Of a stretch of 64,000 bases of DNA, positions 54,162-63,172 are shown piece after piece. The translations under genes were made by a program, and so were the position numbers. Every line of letters starts with the position of its first letter. The stretch's first letter is position 1. The notes beneath the pieces were generated by a model. The model saw nothing but the letters and a program-made list of their open reading frames with translations, ran no database searches and was not told the origin of the DNA. Origin of the DNA: an uncultured Roseburia sp. (GTDB lineage Bacteria > Bacillota > Clostridia > Lachnospirales > Lachnospiraceae); NCBI GenBank assembly GCA_947649645.1, contig CANSSP010000016.1, positions 1 to 64,000 on the forward strand, read 5' to 3'.

Positions 54162-55879
54162 ACTTCTTTGCCGGCTTCTCCGGCATTACCGTCCACATTG
54201 GCCCTGTGCAGAAGTTTATGCCTCTTTCCGGCCAGAAATCCTTCACAGAGCTGCTTTACTGCCGGGTTTTCATCGGGAAAGCGGATATTGGATGCGGCGT
54301 CCACTTTATAGATTCCGTCCATTCTCCCTTTCCTGGTTCTCGGCCCCGCCTGCGCAGGCTGTCCTCCTCCCATGATACATCCCCTCCGGCACGCCATGAC
54401 CTCCACAAAATCATATGATTTCTCACCGCTTCGGATCGCTGCAAGCAGACGTCCCGCATTCGCAAGCCCGTGCACAACGGCGATTCTGACCTCGCGTTCC
54501 CCCAGTGTAACGACCGCTTCTCTGATCCCGTCTTCGCCGCGGACACCGGTAAAACGAATCGCGTCCAGCGCCTTATAATTTTTCTCTGTCGACAGGCGCC
54601 TTAAAACAGCCTCCGTGACGCCCCCTGTAACGCCGAAAATGGCGCCGCCCCCCGAAGCAATCGAAAATGGCATATCCGCAGCCTCGCCTCCAAGTTTCTC
54701 AAACTGGATTCCCACCTGTTTGATCATGCGGATAACCTCGACGGTGGTAAGTACAAAATCCGTATCCTGTCTGCCGTCCGTATAATTGTCCGGTCTTAAA
54801 ATTTCTCCCTTTTTTGCGGTGCAGGGCATAATGGACACCACGACGGTCCGCCTTCCGTCTGCCCTGTCTTTTTTGGCGGAATATTCCTTGATTACAGCGG
54901 AAAACATCCCCTGCGGGGAACGACAGGTGGAAATATTCCCGGCAAATTCCGGATATTTCCGCTCACAGAACCGGACCCACCCGGGACAACAGGAGGTGAA
55001 AAGCGGAAGCTTTTCTTTCTTTGAAAGGCGGTCCAGAAACTCTTCTGCCTCCTCCATCACGGTCAGATCCGCTGCGAAATTGGTATCGTAAACCTCGTCG
55101 AATCCCATAATGCGCAGAGCTTCCACCAGCTTCCCGAAGGAATTTTCTCCCTTGGGAATCCCGAAATGATCGCCGACGGCCAGGCGCACCGCCGGAGCAA
55201 CCTGCGCGACGACACGCACATTTTTATCGTAAATGGCGTTCCATACCTGCGTGACATTGGTGCGGATGGAAATGGCAGCCGTCGGACAGACCGACGCACA
55301 CTGCCCGCAGCCGACACAATCCGTCTCCGAAAGTTTCCGGTCAAACGCAGGCATCACTTCCATCCGCGCTCCCCGGTGAGCAAAATCAATCGCGCCGACC
55401 CCCTGTATCTCGTCACAGGTACGCACACAGTCCCCGCAGAGAATGCATTTGTTCGGGTCACGTACAATACTGGGCGAACTCATGTCAGGCGTTTTTTTCC
55501 TGCGATTGTCCGGAAAACGGACCTCACGCACACCCACACGGTAAGCAAGAGACTGCAGCTCACACATTCCGTTCTTGTGGCAGACCGTACAGTCCCTGCA
55601 GTGAGACGACAATAAAAGTTCAATAATCATCTTCCGGTAACGCTGGATCTTTTTTGTGTTTGTATATATGACCATGCCGGGCCGCGGCTGTTCCGAGCAG
55701 GATGCAAAAATCCTTCCCCGGTCGTCCTCCACCACACACATCCGACAGGCGCCGTAGACGGAGAGTTCAGAGTGATAACAGAATGTGGGCAGGTCAATTC
55801 CCGCTTTCCGGATCAACGACAGCACATTCTTTTCGCCCTCGATCGGAACATATTTTGAATCAATTGTTATATAATCCAT
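54158..55879 (-). CDS. hydA: [FeFe] hydrogenase catalytic subunit, NADH-linked (HydA/HndD type)
   Basis: 573 residues. N-terminal [2Fe-2S] ligands (Cys34, 45, 48, 61), a His-Cys3 cluster near 93-106, two [4Fe-4S] motifs (CILCGDCVRTC at 145-155, CVGCGQCASVC at 188-198) and the H-cluster domain. L1 is TSCCPGW (295-301), L2 MPCTAKK (351-357), and L3 reads MACRRGC (495-501) then GGGQP, where the canonical loop has MACPGGC. The size and order with HydB and HydC fit a bifurcating or NADH-dependent complex. The start at 55879 follows GGAGGG. Maturases HydE, HydF and HydG are not in the window. Confidence 0.94.
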   Translation of the reverse strand: MDYITIDSKYVPIEGEKNVLSLIRKAGIDLPTFCYHSELSVYGACRMCVVEDDRGRIFASCSEQPRPGMVIYTNTKKIQRYRKMIIELLLSSHCRDCTVCHKNGMCELQSLAYRVGVREVRFPDNRRKKTPDMSSPSIVRDPNKCILCGDCVRTCDEIQGVGAIDFAHRGARMEVMPAFDRKLSETDCVGCGQCASVCPTAAISIRTNVTQVWNAIYDKNVRVVAQVAPAVRLAVGDHFGIPKGENSFGKLVEALRIMGFDEVYDTNFAADLTVMEEAEEFLDRLSKKEKLPLFTSCCPGWVRFCERKYPEFAGNISTCRSPQGMFSAVIKEYSAKKDRADGRRTVVVSIMPCTAKKGEILRPDNYTDGRQDTDFVLTTVEVIRMIKQVGIQFEKLGGEAADMPFSIASGGGAIFGVTGGVTEAVLRRLSTEKNYKALDAIRFTGVRGEDGIREAVVTLGEREVRIAVVHGLANAGRLLAAIRSGEKSYDFVEVMACRRGCIMGGGQPAQAGPRTRKGRMDGIYKVDAASNIRFPDENPAVKQLCEGFLAGKRHKLLHRANVDGNAGEAGKEV

Positions 55880-55892
55880 TTTTCCCTCCAGA

Positions 55893-57764
55893 TCAGTTTT
55901 CCACGTAAACCGCGCCGAATGCACACTGTTCCACACACGCACCACATTTGATACACTTTGCAGCATCGACGGAAAACGGTTCCTTTATTTTTCCGGTGAT
56001 CGCGCCCGCCGGACAGTTTCTCGCACATTTTGAGCATCCCCTGCACTTCTGCGGATCAATCACAAAACGGCGCAGCGCCTGACAGTTTCCGGTGCGGCAG
56101 CGCTTATCCACAACATGATCGAGATATTCCTGCCTGAAATTTTTCAGAGTACTCAGCACCGGAAGCGCCGCGCTCTTTCCAAGCCCGCAGAGCGCCGTGT
56201 CGGAAATGGCCTCCCCGAGCTCCTGCAGAAGATCAAGCTGCTCCACCGTGCCTCTTCCCGCCACGATATCCTCTAAAATCTCAAGCATTCTTCTGGTGCC
56301 CTCCCGGCACGGGACACATTTTCCGCAGCTCTCGTTCTGCGTAAAATTCATAAAAAACCGCGCCACTTCGACCATACAGGTACTCTCGTCCATCACGACA
56401 AGACCGCCGGAACCGATCATCGCGCCGAGCTCTTTTAAAGAGTCAAAATCCAGTTTTACATCCAGATTACTGGTGACAAGACATCCGCCCGAGGGTCCTC
56501 CGATCTGTACCGCCTTAAAAGGCGCATCGTCTTTGATCCCGCCTCCGACTCCGAAAACAATCTCGCCAAGGGTTGTCCCCATCGGCACTTCGATCAGCCC
56601 TGTGTTTTTGACGCTCCCCGTCAGCGCAAATGCCTTTGTGCCCGGACTGTGCTCTGTCCCCAGTCTGTGATACCAGTCTGCTCCGTGTTCGATGATCAGC
56701 GGAACGTTCGCGTAAGTCTCGACATTGTTTAAGACTGTCGGCTTACCAAACAGCCCCTGCTCCACCGTCCGCGGCGGCTTTGTCCGCGGCATTCCACGCT
56801 CTCCTTCAATCGATGCGGTCAGGGCACTCCCCTCCCCGCAGACAAAAGCGCCTGCCCCGCGGTTGATGTGCACGCGAAATCCAAAGCCGGAACCCATAAT
56901 GTTTTCTCCCAGAAGTCCCGCTTCCTCTGCCTGGTCAATCGCGGTCCGAAGGCGCTTTACGGCGAGCGGATACTCCGCGCGCACATAGATATACCCCTCT
57001 TTCGCGCCCACTGCATACCCCGCGATCATCATGCCCTCAAGCATTTTGTGCGGGTCGCCCTCCATCACACTCCGGTCCATAAACGCGCCCGGGTCGCCCT
57101 CGTCGCCGTTGCAGACCACATAGCGGACCGTCTCCTTCTGCCCGGCCACCTGTTTCCACTTGTATCCGGTCGAAAACCCACCGCCGCCGCGGCCGCGCAG
57201 CTCCGATTTTGTTATGACGTCCACAACTTCCTGCGGCGTCATCTCAAACAGCGCTTTCTCCAGCGCCCGGTATCCCCCTGCAGCCAGATATTCCGCCAGA
57301 TTTTCGGCGTCAATATGGCCGCAGTTCTCCAGGACCTGCCTCGTCTGTTTCGCGTAAAACGGTATTTTTTCCTGTTCCCGATAGCGCACACCGTCAAGCT
57401 CATACAGGAGCCGCTCCACCGGACGGTTGTTTAAAATCGTCTCCTCAAAAATCTCATCGCAGTCCTCTTCCTTTACCTTTATGTACAGATAATTCATCGG
57501 CTCAATGCGCACCAGCGGTCCCATCTCACAAAAACCATGACAGCCGCTCCGCTTTACGCCGATATGGGCAATCTCCGGTCCGGATTCCACGGAAATGTCA
57601 TCTTTCCCCTCCGCCAGTTTTGCAAGTCTCTCATAAATCTGCTGTGACCCTCCGGCAAGACAGCCGGTTCCTGCACACACCAGGACTCGTTTCGTCTGTC
57701 TCTCCATCGTCCCGGCCGCCAGATCGCGCGCCTGTTTTAAATCGTCTCTGGAAGCTATTTTCAT
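55893..57764 (-). CDS. hydB: Hydrogenase NADH-binding subunit, NuoF-like (HydB/HndC)
   Basis: 623 residues. The N-terminal thioredoxin-like [2Fe-2S] domain has CAGTGC and GCHGFC. The FMN/NADH core has ELRGRGGGGFSTGYKW and NGDEGDPGAF. A [4Fe-4S] site is ESCGKCVPCREG with a distal Cys in TALCGLG. Two C-terminal ferredoxin motifs are CRGCSKCARNC and CIKCGACVEQC. It passes electrons between NADH and HydA. Its ATG overlaps the hydC stop by 4 nt. Confidence 0.95.
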   Translation of the reverse strand: MKIASRDDLKQARDLAAGTMERQTKRVLVCAGTGCLAGGSQQIYERLAKLAEGKDDISVESGPEIAHIGVKRSGCHGFCEMGPLVRIEPMNYLYIKVKEEDCDEIFEETILNNRPVERLLYELDGVRYREQEKIPFYAKQTRQVLENCGHIDAENLAEYLAAGGYRALEKALFEMTPQEVVDVITKSELRGRGGGGFSTGYKWKQVAGQKETVRYVVCNGDEGDPGAFMDRSVMEGDPHKMLEGMMIAGYAVGAKEGYIYVRAEYPLAVKRLRTAIDQAEEAGLLGENIMGSGFGFRVHINRGAGAFVCGEGSALTASIEGERGMPRTKPPRTVEQGLFGKPTVLNNVETYANVPLIIEHGADWYHRLGTEHSPGTKAFALTGSVKNTGLIEVPMGTTLGEIVFGVGGGIKDDAPFKAVQIGGPSGGCLVTSNLDVKLDFDSLKELGAMIGSGGLVVMDESTCMVEVARFFMNFTQNESCGKCVPCREGTRRMLEILEDIVAGRGTVEQLDLLQELGEAISDTALCGLGKSAALPVLSTLKNFRQEYLDHVVDKRCRTGNCQALRRFVIDPQKCRGCSKCARNCPAGAITGKIKEPFSVDAAKCIKCGACVEQCAFGAVYVEN

Positions 57765-58264
57765 GTATTTTCTGTCCTTTCCGCTGCAGGCCGATCCTGC
57801 GCCAGGTTTTTAATCAGCTCCGACACCGATTCCGGCGTCATGGCGGGATATACCTTTTCATTGACAGTCAGCGCAGGGGCCAGGCCACAGGCGCCAAGAC
57901 ACGACACCGTCTCCAGCGTAAAGAGCATATCCTCCGTCGTGTGCCGGTCTGCGTCAAGTCCAAGTTCCTGCCTTAACCGCTCTAAAATCGCCGTCGACCG
58001 CCGCACATGACAGGCCGTCCCGTCGCACACCCGGATAATATACTTCCCCTTTGGCTCAAAAGAGAAGTTTTCATAAAAAGTGGCTACACTGTACGCCTTC
58101 GCCTCCCCTATGCCAAGCTTACCGGCCACATAGCCAAGCAGCTCCGGCGGAAGATAGTGAAACTGTGCCTGGATATCCTGTATCACAGGGATAAGAGATT
58201 CCTTTTTCATCCCATGTCCCGCAATGATCTCGTCCGTTTTGTCATAATAGGACTGTTCTAGCAT
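57761..58264 (-). CDS. hydC: Hydrogenase [2Fe-2S] subunit, NuoE-like (HydC/HndA)
   Basis: 167 residues. The thioredoxin-like NuoE fold has cluster ligands in CDGTAC and CLGAC, and the N-terminal helical bundle contains LIPVIQDIQAQFHYLP. It is the first gene of hydC-hydB-hydA. The start at 58264 follows GAGGGGG. Only 30 nt separate this ATG from the upstream terminator hairpin, which leaves no evident space for a promoter. Confidence 0.95.
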   Translation of the reverse strand: MLEQSYYDKTDEIIAGHGMKKESLIPVIQDIQAQFHYLPPELLGYVAGKLGIGEAKAYSVATFYENFSFEPKGKYIIRVCDGTACHVRRSTAILERLRQELGLDADRHTTEDMLFTLETVSCLGACGLAPALTVNEKVYPAMTPESVSELIKNLAQDRPAAERTENT

Positions 58265-58294
58265 GTAATTCCCCCTCAATTCTTTCCTGTCGGG

Positions 58295-58335
58295 AAAAAA
58301 GGAAGGCCGACCAAAAAGTCCGGCCTTCCTTTTTT
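58295..58335. terminator. Perfect 15-bp terminator/attenuator between nfnB and hydC
   Basis: AAAAAAGGAAGGCCG (58295-58309) pairs exactly with 58321-58335; the loop is 11 nt and T runs exist in both directions. It follows nfnB and stands 30 nt before hydC, so hydrogenase transcription probably reads through it. Confidence 0.85.
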
Positions 58336-58433
58336 CCATTCCATCCGATGTGCGCTGTGAACGCCGTGCAGCGCCCGTCCGCAGCAGGCTCTCACCTGCC
58401 TCTCAGAAAAACCTTTCGTCCCTGCCGGCTCTT

Positions 58434-59831
58434 TTAAGAACCGGTACGGGTGTTTTTCAGATAATTATCAATTCCTTTTGCAGCCGCTTTCCCGGCGCCC
58501 ATTGCAAGTATCACGGTCGCCGCCCCTGTCACGGCATCGCCGCCGGCAAACACACCGGCCTTCGAGGTAGCGCCGTCCTCCTCCGACGCCACAATACACT
58601 TTCTGCGGTTGGTATCAAGTCCGCTCGTCGTGGAAGAAATGAGCGGGTTGGGCGAAGTCCCCAGCGACATGATCACCGTGTCTGCTTCAATCTCATATTC
58701 CGATCCGGGAACCTCCACCGGGCTCCTTCTTCCAGACTCGTCCGGCTCACCAAGCTCCATTCGGATAACACGCGCCCCTCTGACACGGCCGTCCTCGTCC
58801 ACAAGGATTTCGGTCGGGTTCTGGAGAAGATCAAAAAGAATGCCCTCCTCCTTTGCGTGGTGCACCTCCTCCACTCTGGCCGGAAGCTCCGCCTCACTGC
58901 GCCGGTATACGATATGCACCTCTGCGCCGAGACGCTTTGCCGTTCTCGCCGCATCCATTGCCACATTTCCTCCTCCGACGACAATCACTTTCTTTCCGGC
59001 CTTAATCGGCGTGTCATACCCTTCCAGAAATGCTTTCATAAGATTATTTCTCGTCAGATATTCGTTCGCGGAAAACACACCCAGAGCCTGCTCTCCCGGT
59101 ATCCCCATAAACCGTGGAAGTCCTGCACCGGATCCGATAAACACAGCCTCAAATCCTTCCTTCTCCATCAGCTCGTCGATCGTGACGGACTGTCCGATCA
59201 CTACATTTGTCTCTATTTTGACGCCGAGCGCTTTTACGTTCTCCACCTCCGCGGCGACTACCTCCTGCTTTGGCAGACGAAATTCCGGAATGCCGTAAAT
59301 AAGCACACCTCCCGCCTCATGGAGCGCCTCAAAAATCGTAACGTCGTATCCCATTTTCGCGAGATCTCCCGCACAGGTCAGTCCGGCCGGACCGGAACCG
59401 ATGACAGCCACCTTATGGCCGTTTTTCTGCTCTGGCGCTTCCGGCGTTATCCCCCTGGAGCGCGCCCAGTCCGCCGCAAAACGCTCCAGCTTGCCGATCG
59501 ATACCGGATCGCCTTTGATGCCGCGGATACATCTGCCCTCACACTGACTCTCCTGCGGACAGACACGGCCGCAGACAGCCGGCAGGGCAGAAGATCTGCT
59601 GATGGTCTGATATGCCTCCTCAAACTTTTCTTCTTTTATCTGCGATACAAATGCCGGTATATCGATGGAAACCGGACACCCCTTGACGCACTGTGCATTT
59701 TTACAGTTCAGGCACCGGGCCGCTTCCTCCACTGCCTCCGCCTCGTCGTATCCCAGGCATACTTCGTCAAAATTTGCCGCGCGCACCAACGGCTCCTGTT
59801 CACGCACCGGCACTTTCTTTAATACGTCCAT
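58434..59831 (-). CDS. nfnB: NfnB: large subunit of NADH-dependent ferredoxin:NADP+ oxidoreductase
   Basis: 465 residues. Alternative names are GltA and sulfide dehydrogenase alpha. The N-terminal cluster domain has CLNCKNAQCVKGC and CGRVCPQESQCEGRC. FAD and NAD(P)H sites are VIGSGPAGLTCAG and VVGGGNVAMDAARTAKRLG. A glutamate synthase small-subunit label is possible, but the partner immediately upstream is an NfnA-type reductase, and no gltB is present. Nfn bifurcates electrons from NADPH to ferredoxin and NAD, or runs in reverse. GAGGAGG precedes the ATG. Confidence 0.93.
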   Translation of the reverse strand: MDVLKKVPVREQEPLVRAANFDEVCLGYDEAEAVEEAARCLNCKNAQCVKGCPVSIDIPAFVSQIKEEKFEEAYQTISRSSALPAVCGRVCPQESQCEGRCIRGIKGDPVSIGKLERFAADWARSRGITPEAPEQKNGHKVAVIGSGPAGLTCAGDLAKMGYDVTIFEALHEAGGVLIYGIPEFRLPKQEVVAAEVENVKALGVKIETNVVIGQSVTIDELMEKEGFEAVFIGSGAGLPRFMGIPGEQALGVFSANEYLTRNNLMKAFLEGYDTPIKAGKKVIVVGGGNVAMDAARTAKRLGAEVHIVYRRSEAELPARVEEVHHAKEEGILFDLLQNPTEILVDEDGRVRGARVIRMELGEPDESGRRSPVEVPGSEYEIEADTVIMSLGTSPNPLISSTTSGLDTNRRKCIVASEEDGATSKAGVFAGGDAVTGAATVILAMGAGKAAAKGIDNYLKNTRTGS

Positions 59832-59932
59832 CCCATCCTCCTCTTTTTTACAGCTTCCGGCTCACAGTAATCCTCATTTCCTTCCCGGCGCCGCAAAGCG
59901 CAGTGCATGAGGGTACTGTCTCCGAAACGTTT

Positions 59933-60811
59933 CTATTCACAATTTCCACACCCACCGTGATGCGTATCGCCTTCCTGCAGCTTTAACATCGCTCTGCCTT
60001 CTTCGGTCTTATACTGGCTCTGCCGCTTTATTGCCTGGTCAAAATCCACAAGATGACCGTCAAATTCCGGTCCGTCCACACAGGCAAACTTTACTTCATC
60101 TCCCACTAAAAGACGGCAGGCTCCGCACATTCCAGTGCCGTCCACCATAATCGGGTTCATGGAAACAATCGTCGGTATCCCAAGCTCCTTTGTGAGAATA
60201 CAGACAAATTTCATCATTATCATCGGGCCGATCGCGACACAATGATCATAACGGATCCCCTTATCGTAAAGCTCCTTCAGCTGTGCGGTTCCCGTTCCAT
60301 GGAATCCATAAGAACCGTCGTCGGTGGCGACGTAGAGATTCGTCGCCACGTCCCGCATCGCGTCTTCAAGAATCAGCAGTTCCTTATTTCTGGCCCCCAT
60401 AATCACGTCACAATCCACTCCATGCTCATGCAGCCATTTCACCTGCGGATAAACCGGGGCCGTACCCACTCCGCCGGCAATAAACAAAATCTTCTTTTTC
60501 TTTAACTCTTCCGTCTCTTTATGTACCAGATCGGAGGCGCATCCCAAAGGCCCCACAAAATCCTGAAACGCATCTCCCTCTTTAAGACCTGCCATGCGCT
60601 CCGTGGAAGCGCCCACAATCTGAAACACAATCGTGATCGTCCCCTCCGTCCTGTCATAATCACAGATCGTCAGCGGAATGCGCTCTCCCGTCTCGTCTAT
60701 CTTTACGATCACAAACTGTCCCGGTTCACAATACCGCGCAACGCGAGGCGCCTTAACATCCATAAGATAAATCTTATCTGCCAGCTTTTCTCTCTTCGTG
60801 ATTGGATACAT
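59933..60811 (-). CDS. nfnA: NfnA: small FAD/[2Fe-2S] subunit of NADH-dependent ferredoxin:NADP+ oxidoreductase
   Basis: 292 residues. An FAD domain of the ferredoxin reductase fold (CEPGQFVIVKIDETGERIPLT), NAD-binding IAGGVGTAPVYPQVKWL, and a [2Fe-2S] site GTGMCGACRLLVGDEVKFAC. The tail THHGGCGNCE adds two Cys and two His, beyond the usual end. The start at 60811 follows AGGAGG. Paired with nfnB 101 nt downstream. A hairpin in the leader (60845-60877) may act as the ftsZ terminator. Confidence 0.93.
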   Translation of the reverse strand: MYPITKREKLADKIYLMDVKAPRVARYCEPGQFVIVKIDETGERIPLTICDYDRTEGTITIVFQIVGASTERMAGLKEGDAFQDFVGPLGCASDLVHKETEELKKKKILFIAGGVGTAPVYPQVKWLHEHGVDCDVIMGARNKELLILEDAMRDVATNLYVATDDGSYGFHGTGTAQLKELYDKGIRYDHCVAIGPMIMMKFVCILTKELGIPTIVSMNPIMVDGTGMCGACRLLVGDEVKFACVDGPEFDGHLVDFDQAIKRQSQYKTEEGRAMLKLQEGDTHHGGCGNCE

Positions 60812-60844
60812 GTTTTCCTCCTTGCCTGTTTTTGCCAAAACCAA

Positions 60845-60877
60845 AGGAAAAGCCGCTCTGTTCCGACGGCTTTTCCT
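60845..60877. terminator. Hairpin between ftsZ and nfnA
   Basis: Perfect 11-bp stem AGGAAAAGCCG/CGGCTTTTCCT (60845-60855 with 60867-60877), followed on the minus strand by an imperfect T stretch. It stands 148 nt after ftsZ and 34 nt before nfnA. No convincing nfnA promoter is visible in the gap 60812-61024. Confidence 0.6.
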
Positions 60878-61024
60878 AATTTCCCGGATTACTGTGAAAG
60901 TGCTGATCATACTTCAATCAGGAGTCCGCACTCCGCCGCGCACTTTTTACAGCCGACTGAAGCTCACAGGAACTCCCTGTCCGCTCATGGCGCTGTCCGT
61001 ATACCCGGAAGAGGTTTCTTATAT

Positions 61025-62230
61025 TTATTTGCGTGAATTTCGCAGAAAATCCGGTATCTTGATATCTACCTGCTGTACCGTACTCTCCGGCTGCCGCGGC
61101 TTCTGAATCCCCGTATAAGACGGATTCCCCTGCACAGGCTGCTGCTGCACGGGTGCACCGCCGCCATATCCCGCCATCGTCCCCGCAGCCGGACGGTTCA
61201 TCGAAGCCGGGCCCACGGGCCTTGTGACGCTGGCCGCGTTCTGGTACTGCAGCTTCGGCATAATCTTGTTCGCTGCCCCCGGACTCTCCAGCCCGGTCGC
61301 AATTACAGTTATCGTAGCCTCATCCGCCATCGTCTCATCAAACTTTGCACCGAAAATAATATTCGCATTGTCGCCGGCGAGATCCTGCACATAGCTCGCA
61401 GCGTCGTTGGCATCCATCAGAGAAATATCGCCGGATATATTGATAATAACGTGGGTCGCCCCGTTGATGGTCGTCTCAAGCAACGGACTGGCAACGGCAA
61501 GCTTGACCGCCTCGATCGCCTTGTCATCCCCTTTTGCATTGCCGATCCCGATATGCGCCATGCCTTTATCCTTCATGACAGTGGACACATCGGCAAAATC
61601 CAGATTAATCAGCGCCGGAAGATTGATCAGATCCGTAATACCCTGTACTGCCTGCTGCAGAACCTCGTCCGCCTTTTTCAGTGCATCCGGCATCGTGGTA
61701 CGCCTGTCCACAATCTCCAGAAGCTTATCATTCGGTATCACAATCAGGGTATCGACACTTTCCTTCAGACGGTCGATACCGGAGAGCGCGTTCACCATCC
61801 GCTGTTTTGCCTCAAATTTAAACGGCTTTGTGACGACGCCGACCGTCAGAATCCCCTGCTCTTTCGCAATCCGCGCGACAACCGGAGCAGCCCCGGTACC
61901 GGTACCGCCGCCCATACCACAGGTGACAAACACCATATCGGAACCCTTTACCGCCGCAGAGAGCTCTTCCATGCTCTCCTCCGCCGCTTTCTCACCGATA
62001 TCCGGCTGCGCCCCCGCTCCGAGTCCTTTCGTCAGCTTCTCACCGATCTGAATCAACGTCGGCGCCTTACAGAGCGCCAGAGCCTGTTTATCCGTATTTA
62101 TACCGATAAACTCCACACCACCGATACATTCGTCAATCATTCTATTTACAGCGTTGTTACCAGCACCCCCGACTCCGATTACTATAATCTTTGCACTGGT
62201 ATCTGCTTCCGTTGTCTTAATCTCCAGCAA
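61025..62230 (-). CDS. ftsZ: Cell division GTPase FtsZ
   Basis: 401 residues. It forms the Z ring. The tubulin signature [13 protein letters not shown] is present, with [15 protein letters not shown] at the nucleotide pocket. A variable Gly/Gln/Pro linker (about 330-385) leads to the C-terminal peptide [14 protein letters not shown] that binds FtsA, SepF and ZapA. The start is TTG (62228-62230), 7 nt after AGGAGG. It has its own promoter and follows ftsQ. Confidence 0.97.
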   Translation of the reverse strand: MLEIKTTEADTSAKIIVIGVGGAGNNAVNRMIDECIGGVEFIGINTDKQALALCKAPTLIQIGEKLTKGLGAGAQPDIGEKAAEESMEELSAAVKGSDMVFVTCGMGGGTGTGAAPVVARIAKEQGILTVGVVTKPFKFEAKQRMVNALSGIDRLKESVDTLIVIPNDKLLEIVDRRTTMPDALKKADEVLQQAVQGITDLINLPALINLDFADVSTVMKDKGMAHIGIGNAKGDDKAIEAVKLAVASPLLETTINGATHVIINISGDISLMDANDAASYVQDLAGDNANIIFGAKFDETMADEATITVIATGLESPGAANKIMPKLQYQNAASVTRPVGPASMNRPAAGTMAGYGGGAPVQQQPVQGNPSYTGIQKPRQPESTVQQVDIKIPDFLRNSRK

Positions 62231-62372
62231 GGTAGTTCCTCCTTCATTCTCCCAAAATTCATATCCCGTTGTAAAATGATAACTTACTTACAGCAATCTA
62301 TCAGCCCGAAAATGCACTTCTTCCCAAATGCATCCCGGCATAAAAACCCCTGGATAAAAACTCATATATCTT

Positions 62373-62401
62373 ATAATATAATTTTTGCGCCAATTAATCA
62401 A
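62373..62401 (-). promoter_or_regulatory. ftsZ promoter
   Basis: TTGATT (62396-62401), 17 nt, TATTAT (62373-62378) on the minus strand, leaving a leader of about 135 nt. Confidence 0.55.
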
Positions 62402-62420
62402 CTTTTTTTTTCAAAAAAAC

Positions 62421-63170
62421 TTATGGATCCCTGTCAAAAACGATATCCGTGGTATCCGGTGTCCAGGTATTCAGATGCAGCGTTCCCTTCATCCCCGCAA
62501 TCTGCGGAAGAATCTGTGTAATCCGCACCGCCTTCTGGGAAAGGTATTCCGCCGTCCCCACACTGACCCTGATATCCCCGTAATTTAAGACCGGCTCCAG
62601 GCTTTCGTCGTAATGAATTTCTAATGGAAGAAGTTCGTATTTTTTTAAGGTCTGCGTCAGATTCAGAAGATCCGCAAGAACCCCCGGTTCTTTCAGCGGC
62701 AGTTTCTCGTACAGCACGACTGCGTCGCAGGAAATCCCGGTTATTCTGGGAATCCCCTCAATCTCCTCTGCCGAAGTCTCCACCACAAACCCGTCTTTAT
62801 CAAAATAAGCGTTCTGTCCGATTGAACTGATGTAAAAACTTCCAAGAATCCCCTTTTCGTAAACCAGAATCCGCACTGTGTGCGGATCGTCCAGAGAAAC
62901 CTCCATCATCTCCACAAACGGTACGTCCTCCGTCTTAAGAAACCGGTACTTCAGGTATACATACAGGGAATTCCACGCATATTCGTCGCTAAGCACCATC
63001 CTCTCAATCTGATCCGCTGAATAATGTTCATTTCCCTCCACGATAACCGTTCCGACCGTGAAGACCTTCCACACGATAAGAACCGCAGCGGCGGCAGTCA
63101 GTACCAGAACGCCCAGAACCGTAAAAACGATTTTGAGACGTTTTCTCTTTTTTCTCTGTTCTCTTCTCAT
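62421..63170 (-). CDS. ftsQ: Cell division protein FtsQ/DivIB
   Basis: 249 residues. An Arg/Lys-rich cytoplasmic start (MRREQRKKRKRLK) and one transmembrane helix (13-36) precede the POTRA domain beginning VIVEGNEHYSADQIERMVL and the beta domain. It links FtsL/FtsB to FtsW and FtsI. It begins 2 nt after the ftsW stop. Confidence 0.93.
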   Translation of the reverse strand: MRREQRKKRKRLKIVFTVLGVLVLTAAAAVLIVWKVFTVGTVIVEGNEHYSADQIERMVLSDEYAWNSLYVYLKYRFLKTEDVPFVEMMEVSLDDPHTVRILVYEKGILGSFYISSIGQNAYFDKDGFVVETSAEEIEGIPRITGISCDAVVLYEKLPLKEPGVLADLLNLTQTLKKYELLPLEIHYDESLEPVLNYGDIRVSVGTAEYLSQKAVRITQILPQIAGMKGTLHLNTWTPDTTDIVFDRDP

Positions 63171-63172
63171 AA

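Noticed and set aside
55880-55966. N-terminal extension of hydA into hydB
   Set aside because: It only reads hydB in another frame; GGAGGG and the conserved ferredoxin-domain start support 55879.
58350-59822. A 490-codon plus-strand open frame
   Set aside because: Antisense to nfnB, whose protein is clearly recognisable; composition is that of a shadow frame.
53451-61024. Rex operators (TTGTTAA-type) controlling hydrogenase or Nfn genes
   Set aside because: I looked in the gaps near 53.5, 58.3 and 60.9 kb and found no convincing inverted TTGT/ACAA pair.
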